From a virus, in IMG/VR virus record IMGVR_UViG_3300031757_000673, positions 1 through 23,974 of that record: a stretch of 23,974 nt of DNA, one strand, 5' to 3'. Shown in pieces: positions 1 to 4,995 of the stretch; the first letter of the stretch is position 1; every line of letters begins with the position of its first letter. The notes under the pieces are model-generated. The model was not told the origin of the DNA. It was given only the letters and a program-made list of their open reading frames with translations, and did not search any database. The position numbers were made by a program, and so were the translations under genes.

Positions 1-757
1 ATCCGCCCTGTACACCAAAGGCTTTGCCTAATGTGCCATTCAATATATCGATTCGGTCCTGTGATCCTTGCTTTGCTGACCAACCAGCACCTGTTTCACC
101 ATACAGGCCAACGGCGTGGACTTCATCGAGATATGTAATAGCATTGTACTTTTCGGCTAGATCAACGATATCATTTAACTTACTAGTATACCCATCCATG
201 CTATACACGGATTCGAAAACTACACAAGGTGTACCTTCGACGGTCTTCAGTATGCTTTCTAATTGCTCTAAATCGTTATGCTTGAAAATATGTTTCTTAG
301 CACGACTGTTACGTATTCCTTGTATTAAGGAAGCGTGATTTTTATCATCACTCACAAACTCAATGTCTGGAATGATCTTTGCAAGAGAAATTAGTGTCCA
401 TTCGTTTGCAACATAAGCCGATGTATAGAGCAAGGCTGACTCTTTGCTATGCAGAAGCGCCAGTTCATGCTCTAAAGCGACATGATAGTGAGTTGTTCCC
501 GCAATATTGCGAGTTCCTCCTGCTCCAGCACCAACTTGGTCAAGTGCAGTACGCATAGAATCTAAAACAACTGGATGCTGTCCCATTCCTAGATAATCAT
601 TGGAACACCAATTGACAATATTTTTTATATTATATTTGCCATACCAAATAGCGTTGGGATACTCTCCGCAAGTGCGAAGGATATCATTAAAGACTCGGTA
701 GTTTCCGTTATCCTTAAGATCCTGGATTACTTTCCGAAATGGTGCCAGCTCTATCAT
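1..757 (-). CDS. hemA: 5-aminolevulinate synthase, 3' end cut off by window edge
   Basis: Pyridoxal-phosphate enzyme that condenses glycine and succinyl-CoA to 5-aminolevulinate, the first step of tetrapyrrole synthesis by the Shemin (C4) route. The 252 visible residues carry ALAS-specific blocks: [10 protein letters not shown] near residues 53-62, [21 protein letters not shown] starting near 77, [11 protein letters not shown] near 141, ESVYSMDG near 182, [10 protein letters not shown] near 208 and GTLGKAFG with the PLP lysine at K245. The family is about 400 residues, so roughly 150 C-terminal residues lie outside the window. The ATG at 757 gives the usual alphaproteobacterial N-terminus (GNYRVF near residue 18). 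It overlaps the 71-aa gene upstream by 44 bases and has no clear Shine-Dalgarno, but a perfect TATAAATA lies 9 bases upstream. No frameshift is visible. Identity as ALAS rather than the related AONS or KBL enzymes is well supported by these blocks. Confidence 0.93.
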   Translation of the reverse strand, partial: MIELAPFRKVIQDLKDNGNYRVFNDILRTCGEYPNAIWYGKYNIKNIVNWCSNDYLGMGQHPVVLDSMRTALDQVGAGAGGTRNIAGTTHYHVALEHELALLHSKESALLYTSAYVANEWTLISLAKIIPDIEFVSDDKNHASLIQGIRNSRAKKHIFKHNDLEQLESILKTVEGTPCVVFESVYSMDGYTSKLNDIVDLAEKYNAITYLDEVHAVGLYGETGAGWSAKQGSQDRIDILNGTLGKAFGVQGG

Positions 758-929
758 TGTCGTCAGTATTTATACTAGTTTGTTCCGGCTTTCCTACATA
801 AGTGACATAAGGAGCACCCCATGAAGTACCTGGTGGTGGGTAGTGAACTATGTATCCTTGTTCTCTGAGTTCTCTGTCTGCTTCTGTTAACCAATTTACA
901 AGTCTGTTTATTAAACGAAATAAAAACAT
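714..929 (-). CDS. Hypothetical 71-aa protein upstream of hemA
   Basis: I do not recognise a family. The N-terminal third is amphipathic and basic ([20 protein letters not shown]). It is followed by a Tyr/Pro/Gly-rich stretch ([12 protein letters not shown]) and a polar tail that overlaps the start of hemA. The N-terminal part looks like real protein, with aromatic and proline residues in an ordered pattern. The last ~15 residues may only reflect overlap with hemA. No strong ribosome-binding site is visible. It lies just downstream of a minus-strand terminator-like hairpin, so it may depend on readthrough or on a promoter I cannot place. Confidence 0.5.
   Translation of the reverse strand: MFLFRLINRLVNWLTEADRELREQGYIVHYPPPGTSWGAPYVTYVGKPEQTSINTDDNDRAGTISESNPGS
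767..774 (-). promoter_or_regulatory. T4-type late promoter octamer before hemA
   Basis: Reads TATAAATA on the minus strand, identical to the T4 late promoter consensus, and ends 9 bases before the hemA ATG. With T4 spacing the transcript would start about 4 bases before the start codon. It lies inside the upstream 71-aa reading frame. Confidence 0.6.
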
Positions 930-942
930 ATAAAAGTATATA

Positions 943-982
943 GCAAAAAAGATTAACCCCTAGTGTCTTTCGATACCAGGGG
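943..982 (-). terminator. Intrinsic terminator, minus strand
   Basis: CCCCT and AGGGG arms (957-982) form an 11-position stem with one mismatch and one wobble around a four-base loop. On the minus strand a T-rich run (TTTTTT at 945-950) follows after a short TTAATC spacer. It sits between the leftward promoter at 1090-1119 and the 71-aa gene plus hemA, so it could end a small RNA or attenuate transcription into them. Confidence 0.65.
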
Positions 983-1083
983 CTCGCTATCTAAAATCTC
1001 ATATACGGGCTATGCCTCGCTTTATCATCATATTGTGAGTTACGTATATTTCATGTTAAGTCTCTTTAGTTAGGAACGCTATT
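943..1083 (-). ncRNA. Candidate ~140-nt small RNA or attenuated leader
   Basis: A sigma70-like promoter (TTGACC, 18 bases, TATAGT; 1090-1119) predicts a start near 1083, and an intrinsic terminator ends near 943. Between them are only very short frames without ribosome-binding sites. That layout fits a free-standing small RNA or a leader whose terminator gates the 71-aa gene and hemA. I recognise no RNA family. The boundaries are inferred from the promoter and terminator only. Confidence 0.4.
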
Positions 1084-1089
1084 GTGAAT

Positions 1090-1119
1090 ACTATAGCACA
1101 AACATACTTATCAGGTCAA
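1090..1119 (-). promoter_or_regulatory. Sigma70-like promoter, leftward
   Basis: Minus strand TTGACC at 1119-1114, 18-base spacer, TATAGT at 1095-1090 (5 of 6 matches to each consensus box). The base before the -35 box is C, as in the other TTGACT promoters of this window. It points toward the terminator at 943-982 and hemA. Confidence 0.5.
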
Positions 1120-1155
1120 GAGAATATCGTGTTAAAAGTGGTTTAAAACGTTCAA

Positions 1156-1284
1156 TTAGTGCTTTTTGGAGCGACCCATGTAGTGTTGAGATGGTTCATA
1201 GTTCCATCTTCTGCCCTTATGGCCACGCAACTCAGCGTACCACATTCGCAGTCTGCAAATTAGTCTTTTTACTTTGTATGCCAC
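1156..1284 (-). CDS. Small basic 42-aa protein, GTG start
   Basis: A short frame with protein-like composition. It is rich in Arg/Lys, Trp and Tyr and ends in a polar basic tail: visible pieces include VKRLICRLRMWYAELRGH, RRWNYEP and QHYMGRSKK. The GTG at 1284 is preceded by AGGA with a 7-base spacer and is the only sensible start before an in-frame stop. A perfect TATAAATA on the same strand lies about 110 bases upstream (1392-1399). The function is unknown. The RWNYEPS-HYMGR composition suggests a conserved phage microprotein rather than a chance frame. Confidence 0.6.
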   Translation of the reverse strand: MAYKVKRLICRLRMWYAELRGHKGRRWNYEPSQHYMGRSKKH

Positions 1285-1391
1285 CGAAATATCCTATAGC
1301 GATTATTTGTTAAACTAATGCTTAAGGAATAGCAATACCCTAGTCTCTTCCAGTGTCACCTAAATTTAATGTGGAAAGGGTTCCGCACACC

Positions 1392-1399
1392 TATTTATA
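1392..1399 (-). promoter_or_regulatory. T4-type late promoter octamer, leftward
   Basis: Perfect TATAAATA on the minus strand, about 108 bases upstream of the GTG of the 42-aa gene. Predicted start near 1386. The long leader has no other obvious gene. Confidence 0.55.
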
Positions 1400-1415
1400 T
1401 TGATTAACAAAAAAC

Positions 1416-1444
1416 TTGACTTTATTGAAAGAGTATGTAATAAT
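1416..1444 (+). promoter_or_regulatory. Sigma70-like promoter for the PiT-like gene
   Basis: TTGACT at 1416-1421, 17-base spacer, AATAAT at 1439-1444. Predicted start near 1451, giving a 16-base leader with AGGAG before the ATG at 1467. The -35 box sits in the context ACTTGACTT, shared with the promoters at 3945-3973 and 11955-11983. Confidence 0.7.
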
Positions 1445-1466
1445 TAGATAAAATTCAGGAGAACTT

Positions 1467-2453
1467 ATGGATCTTACTTTACTCTATATGGTCGTAGGAT
1501 TTATCCTTGCGGCTTACTCTGTTGTAGCTAATGATAGTGTACAAACCCTTGGACCGTGGATAGCTTGTAACTCAGACCATCCAGATAATACTGAGCCAGG
1601 GTTTCATTGGCGAACACTTTGGTTATCAGCAACGGCAGTCTTACTGTTTACATTATGGTATGGCTGGTATGTTAATGGAGGAGATATATCCTTTGGACGC
1701 TTAAATCAAATACCATTCCAAGAAGTCCGATGGTATCATGCTACTGCTCCACTTGTACTTTTATTATTAACACGAGTTGGCGTACCAGTTTCAACAAGTT
1801 TCTTAGTCCTGTCTGCATTCGCTAGTACATTTGTATTAGAAAAGATGCTAGTCAAATCTATTATAGGCTATGCGTTAGCGGCCATCGTTGCTTACTCCAT
1901 ATGGTTGATAGTTGAACGTGTCATAGATGAGAAAGCAGATAAGGTTCCTGAAACACATAAAATTTATTGGCGTGTTGGTAGTTGGGCCACTACAGCATTC
2001 TTATGGTACACTTGGTTATCACACGACATGGCCAATATTGCTGTATTCCTTCCTAGAGCATTATCCGTTGAATGGATGCTTTTTATATCTGTTGTGTTTA
2101 TAGTATTCTTAGGATATACATTTTATGAGCGTGGAGGAAAGATTCAACATATTGTTTTAGAAAAGACAGGTACTAGATATGTACGTTCAGCAACATTAAT
2201 TAATCTAGTCTATGCATTTATATTAATGTTCTTTAGAGAGTATAATGATATACCAATGAGTACTACTTGGGTCTTTGTTGGATTGTTATGTGGACGTGAA
2301 CTTGCTATCTCAACACTTATGGAAAACTATAAGTTTAAGTATGTGTTTCCAATTATTGGGCGAGACTTTCTAAAAATGATGCTGGGCTTAATTGTATCGG
2401 TTGGCATAGTATTAACGATACACTATGTAATAATTCCAAACAACTTACATTAA
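1467..2453 (+). CDS. PiT-like inorganic phosphate permease, divergent
   Basis: Integral membrane protein of 328 residues with about nine hydrophobic segments. Two internal repeats resemble the PiT (PF01384) inverted-repeat architecture. Repeat one has VVANDSVQTLGPWI near residue 19, matching the GANDxxNxxGP signature, and GVPVSTS near 104, matching PxSTTH. Repeat two has LSHDMANIAVFLPR near 184, a degraded signature with the Asn-Asp pair changed to His-Asp, and DIPMSTTWVFVG near 261. The expected role is proton- or sodium-coupled phosphate uptake across the host inner membrane during infection, which would suit phosphate-poor seawater. It is shorter than most bacterial PiT proteins. The start follows AGGAG after a sigma70-like promoter, so early expression is likely. 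The stop overlaps the stop of the convergent lipase gene. The PiT assignment rests on motifs only. Confidence 0.68.
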   Translation: MDLTLLYMVVGFILAAYSVVANDSVQTLGPWIACNSDHPDNTEPGFHWRTLWLSATAVLLFTLWYGWYVNGGDISFGRLNQIPFQEVRWYHATAPLVLLLLTRVGVPVSTSFLVLSAFASTFVLEKMLVKSIIGYALAAIVAYSIWLIVERVIDEKADKVPETHKIYWRVGSWATTAFLWYTWLSHDMANIAVFLPRALSVEWMLFISVVFIVFLGYTFYERGGKIQHIVLEKTGTRYVRSATLINLVYAFILMFFREYNDIPMSTTWVFVGLLCGRELAISTLMENYKFKYVFPIIGRDFLKMMLGLIVSVGIVLTIHYVIIPNNLH

Positions 2454-3286
2454 CGTTCATACATACTCGCATAATTATCAATAAAAGACGGCTGAGGTGT
2501 TTCTTTACCGTCTCTTAATTTCTTTATATGCTTAATATATTCTTTAGGATTATGATCAGCAACAGAATCAAACTTTAAGTTTTTTATACCCTTAATGATC
2601 CCACGCCATACGTCTTTAGTGCGTTGCCATCCTGTAATGTTTCTTATGTTACCCCAGTGATTAAAATACATACATACTCCGTGATGCCTATAACCCATAA
2701 AATAAAAAGGTACTCTAGCTACTATATCTGCATTGTTAACCCAACGATAATGTACCATTGGAAAGTTATTAATATAGTTTTTCCAACCTACTCTTGGTGA
2801 TCCAAATGTATGCAGGGCAACTGGATGTTTAATTATTTGATCACCTCTACAACGACTTGACATTATTGTTGACATTGCCGCTCCTAACGAATGTCCAATA
2901 AAATAAAGATGACGTGTCTTTTGCTCTCTAACAATATCTTCTCTAATCTTATCCCATAGTTTATCGACTTCACCTTTAAAGCCACTATGTACTCGTCCTA
3001 TAGTTTCAGATACGATCGGCCATGACCTAGCATCTGCTTTAATATCATTAAATTGTTTAGGTTGAGTTCCACGACAAGCAAAAACCATATCGTGCTTATT
3101 CATAAAGCGATATGCTTCTGCACCGTTGATGTTATAATATTCTACTGTAGTGAAGCCTAACTTCTTTGCTAATCGTGTTGCGTGATATTCAGTAAAATAA
3201 GCAACCCTGCTTAACTCTGCAAAGAGTAAAGCCTGATCGTGAAAAGGTAAGTCTTTAATTTTTGTTTTAAGTTTTGCACTAAACAT
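2450..3286 (-). CDS. Class 3 lipase-like alpha/beta hydrolase
   Basis: A 278-residue protein with the hallmarks of the Lipase_3 (PF01764) family, which hydrolyses acyl esters of glycerolipids. VFACRGTQ near residue 68 matches the oxyanion strand, and GHSLGAA contains the nucleophile S133. The likely triad partners are D187 in NNADIVARVP and H245 in ADHNPKEY. HTFGSPRVG near 159 is also typical. No signal peptide or membrane segment is visible, so it would act in the host cytoplasm or be released at lysis. The ATG at 3286 has CGGAG upstream, with a late-promoter-like AATAAATA further up. It lies downstream of the VOC gene and ends tail-to-tail with the PiT-like gene (overlapping stop codons). 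The substrate is unknown: host phospholipid breakdown at lysis and lipid recycling are both possible. Confidence 0.83.
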   Translation of the reverse strand: MFSAKLKTKIKDLPFHDQALLFAELSRVAYFTEYHATRLAKKLGFTTVEYYNINGAEAYRFMNKHDMVFACRGTQPKQFNDIKADARSWPIVSETIGRVHSGFKGEVDKLWDKIREDIVREQKTRHLYFIGHSLGAAMSTIMSSRCRGDQIIKHPVALHTFGSPRVGWKNYINNFPMVHYRWVNNADIVARVPFYFMGYRHHGVCMYFNHWGNIRNITGWQRTKDVWRGIIKGIKNLKFDSVADHNPKEYIKHIKKLRDGKETPQPSFIDNYASMYER

Positions 3287-3305
3287 TACTACTCCGTTAT
3301 AGTAG

Positions 3306-3313
3306 TATTTATT
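3306..3313 (-). promoter_or_regulatory. Late-promoter-like octamer before lipase
   Basis: AATAAATA on the minus strand in the short gap between the VOC and lipase genes. It is followed by CTACTATAAC and then the CGGAG of the lipase gene. Seven of eight bases match the T4 late consensus. Confidence 0.5.
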
Positions 3314-3327
3314 TAATTAGTGCGTTT

Positions 3328-3795
3328 TTATGGGCATCCCCATTCAGGATGTCCTGTAATATCAGGTTCGGTTTCTGGATATGTTACTTCGCTATCGCTG
3401 TAGCTTTTAATTTCTAAAATATTACAATGGGGATCTTTAATGAAGAACGTTTCTTGTTCAAGCATCTTGCCCTCAAATCGTATAAAAGGTTTAAGAAGAT
3501 ATCCAATCTTATTTTCTTCTATACGTCTTTTTATATCATTATAGTCTTTACGACGTAGATGCACCCCAAAGTGCGGGACCATTACATCGTTCATACTATC
3601 TACATGATGTGCTTCAAATTTAGGTTTGTTAGTTGGGTCACTTGCGTGAAGGGTTAATTCGTTACCGAAGAAGTTAATGTCAATCCAATTAGGAAGTTCT
3701 TTATCTGCTGATTCACATCCTAACATATCAACATAAAACTTTAAGGCAGAATCTATGTCCCCCACTTCAAGTGCTAAATGAAACGTTGAACTCAT
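3328..3795 (-). CDS. VOC-fold (glyoxalase/dioxygenase superfamily) protein
   Basis: A 155-residue protein with the paired beta-alpha-beta-beta-beta pattern of vicinal-oxygen-chelate enzymes. Possible metal ligands are H6 in FHLALEV, H50 in ELTLH, H75 or H79 in PHFGVHL, and E128 in NILEIKS. The N-terminal half starts FHLALEVGDIDSALKFY, a classic VOC opening. The second half ends FFIKDPHCNILEIK. The C-terminal 25 residues form a Pro/Glu-rich tail. Members include glyoxalase I, dioxygenases and drug-resistance proteins, and the reaction cannot be chosen here. AGGAG precedes the ATG at 3795, and part of it lies in a hairpin (3804-3827). It shares a strand with the downstream lipase and may be cotranscribed from the tRNA side. 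Confidence 0.8.
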   Translation of the reverse strand: MSSTFHLALEVGDIDSALKFYVDMLGCESADKELPNWIDINFFGNELTLHASDPTNKPKFEAHHVDSMNDVMVPHFGVHLRRKDYNDIKRRIEENKIGYLLKPFIRFEGKMLEQETFFIKDPHCNILEIKSYSDSEVTYPETEPDITGHPEWGCP

Positions 3796-3803
3796 CTTAT
3801 GCT

Positions 3804-3827
3804 CCTAGAAAAGAACTTTTTACTAGG
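3804..3827 (-). promoter_or_regulatory. Hairpin overlapping the VOC ribosome-binding site
   Basis: On the minus strand, CCTAG and CTAGG arms extended by an A-run facing a T-run fold around a short loop. The downstream arm contains most of the AGGAG that serves the ATG at 3795, so the structure could limit translation. Confidence 0.35.
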
Positions 3828-3862
3828 TTTCTATCTAGATGCTATGTATATTTAGCTAAGAA

Positions 3863-3936
3863 TGGAGCGGAGTGTCGGAATCGAACCGACAGCATCAGCT
3901 TGGAAGGCTGAGGTATTACCACTATACGAACCCCGC
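3863..3936 (-). tRNA. tRNA-Gly (anticodon UCC), CCA encoded
   Basis: Minus-strand cloverleaf. The acceptor stem GCGGGGT pairs with ACTCCGC (one G-U). The anticodon stem TCAGC/GCTGA holds the loop CTTCCAA with anticodon TCC. The T-arm is GTCGG-TTCGATT-CCGAC. The discriminator is U, followed by an encoded CCA. It reads GGA and GGG glycine codons. It is the only tRNA I see in the window. A near-consensus promoter ends 8 bases before the mature 5' end, so little or no 5' leader is expected. Confidence 0.95.
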
Positions 3937-3944
3937 ATTGTTTT

Positions 3945-3973
3945 ATTATATAACCTATTTGATAAGAAGTCAA
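3945..3973 (-). promoter_or_regulatory. Strong sigma70 promoter for tRNA-Gly
   Basis: Minus strand TTGACT (3973-3968), exactly 17 bases, TATAAT (3950-3945). Predicted start near 3938, two bases before the mature tRNA 5' end at 3936. The context ACTTGACTT matches the other sigma70-like promoters here. Transcripts could continue into the VOC and lipase genes. Confidence 0.8.
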
Positions 3974-4006
3974 GTCTCGTGTCTGCATCTTATTTAATGA
4001 AAACTC

Positions 4007-4014
4007 ACTAAATA
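4007..4014 (+). promoter_or_regulatory. Late-promoter-like octamer before the 88-aa gene
   Basis: ACTAAATA followed by CAGTATAGGAA, with AGGAA serving the ATG at 4035. Six of eight bases match TATAAATA. It opens the long rightward gene block. Confidence 0.45.
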
Positions 4015-4034
4015 CAGTATAGGAAACGATAACC

Positions 4035-4301
4035 ATGAAAAAACGTACCCGATCTATACTAGAAGAACTTAATAGCATCCATAGAACTGCTGATAATGAT
4101 GCATTAATCCAATCTACAGGACACAATTTGATAGAAAGCTCTATTAATTTATTGAATAGAATTACTGAGAGTTATGACCCTGATACAGCTTCTGAACTAG
4201 AAAGACGCTTTATTAATAGTATACGAAGTGGTGATCCACGTAAATTTAAACGTGGAATTGATCGTATTGTTGAAACAAAGAGACATTCCGATGATTCTTA
4301 A
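4035..4301 (+). CDS. Conserved small phage protein, 88 aa
   Basis: I recognise this as resembling a small conserved protein of marine T4-like phages, of unknown function. The first 15 residues are basic (MKKRTRSILEELNS), followed by a helical acidic region (NLIESSINLLNRITESYDP) and a charged C-terminus (RKFKRGIDRIVETKR). It has no cysteines and no membrane segment. It is probably alpha-helical and may be a small core or assembly protein, to judge from its position at the head of the virion-cargo block. AGGAA sits 10 bases upstream of the ATG. The last 11 bases overlap the start of the nucleotidyltransferase gene, which suggests translational coupling. Confidence 0.75.
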   Translation: MKKRTRSILEELNSIHRTADNDALIQSTGHNLIESSINLLNRITESYDPDTASELERRFINSIRSGDPRKFKRGIDRIVETKRHSDDS

Positions 4302-4995
4302 AGAAGGCGGAAATATATTTAAAAATGCTGAAGGCGAACCAGCAACAGTTCGCATTAACAAAGCTGATGTCAAACCTACACTTTCTTGGCTTGAAAAGAT
4401 TACTAAATTAGACCATAAGAATCATATGCTAGGTAGCACTGGTGTTAAAGACACAAGTGGTGACTTAGATGTTGCAATTGATAAAGAAAAGGTTGACAAA
4501 GATAATTTAGTAAGTATACTACGAGCTTGGGTAATTAAAAATTACCCTGACGAGGATCCTAAAAATTGGATACGTAAGTCAGGAATTTCTGTACACTTCA
4601 AAACACCAATCAATGGTGATCCTAAAAAAGGCTTTGTTCAAACTGATTTAATGTTTGGTGACCAAAAGTTTATGAAGTTTGCTTTAGGCGGTATGGATGC
4701 AAAAAGTAATTTCAAAGGACAACACCGTATGATTATGATTGCCTCACTTGCTAAAGCACAAGGCTTTAAGTGGAGTCCTTCAAATGGATTAGTTGATAGA
4801 ATAACTAATGAACCTACAAAAAAAGCTAAAGATCCAGACTTCATTTCTAAAACTTTAATGGGTCCAACTGCATCAGCAAAAGACTTACAAAGTGTAGAAT
4901 CAATTAATAATAAAATTAAAGCAGACCCTAATTATGAGGCACTAGTAGCAGATGCTAAAGAGTGGTTTGAAAAGGATGGGCTTGAGCTACCGTAA
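4291..4995 (+). CDS. Pol-beta-type nucleotidyltransferase
   Basis: A 234-residue protein with the nucleotidyltransferase active site: GS at residues 49-50 (MLGSTG), DLDVAID with metal-binding D58 and D60, and a third carboxylate D119 in VQTDLMFGD. Members of this superfamily transfer NMP to RNA, DNA, proteins or small molecules. The acceptor here is unknown. The reading frame opens at 4228, but I place the start at 4291 because residues before it have no family character and MILKEGG gives a short leader ending in L-K-E/G, like the T4 prohead protease site. It directly precedes, and overlaps by one base, a ligase-like gene, so a linked nucleic-acid end-processing role is plausible. A toxin or antitoxin role is an alternative. 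Confidence 0.75.
   Translation: MILKEGGNIFKNAEGEPATVRINKADVKPTLSWLEKITKLDHKNHMLGSTGVKDTSGDLDVAIDKEKVDKDNLVSILRAWVIKNYPDEDPKNWIRKSGISVHFKTPINGDPKKGFVQTDLMFGDQKFMKFALGGMDAKSNFKGQHRMIMIASLAKAQGFKWSPSNGLVDRITNEPTKKAKDPDFISKTLMGPTASAKDLQSVESINNKIKADPNYEALVADAKEWFEKDGLELP

Noticed and set aside
24-338. Open frame of 104 codons, plus strand
   Set aside because: It lies opposite the clear ALAS coding sequence and has low-complexity, non-protein-like composition.
1285-1390. 17-codon GTG frame in the leader of the 42-aa gene
   Set aside because: No ribosome-binding site and no protein-like pattern.
3842-4126. Minus-strand frame of 94 codons
   Set aside because: It runs through the tRNA-Gly gene and its promoter and overlaps the start of the 88-aa gene.
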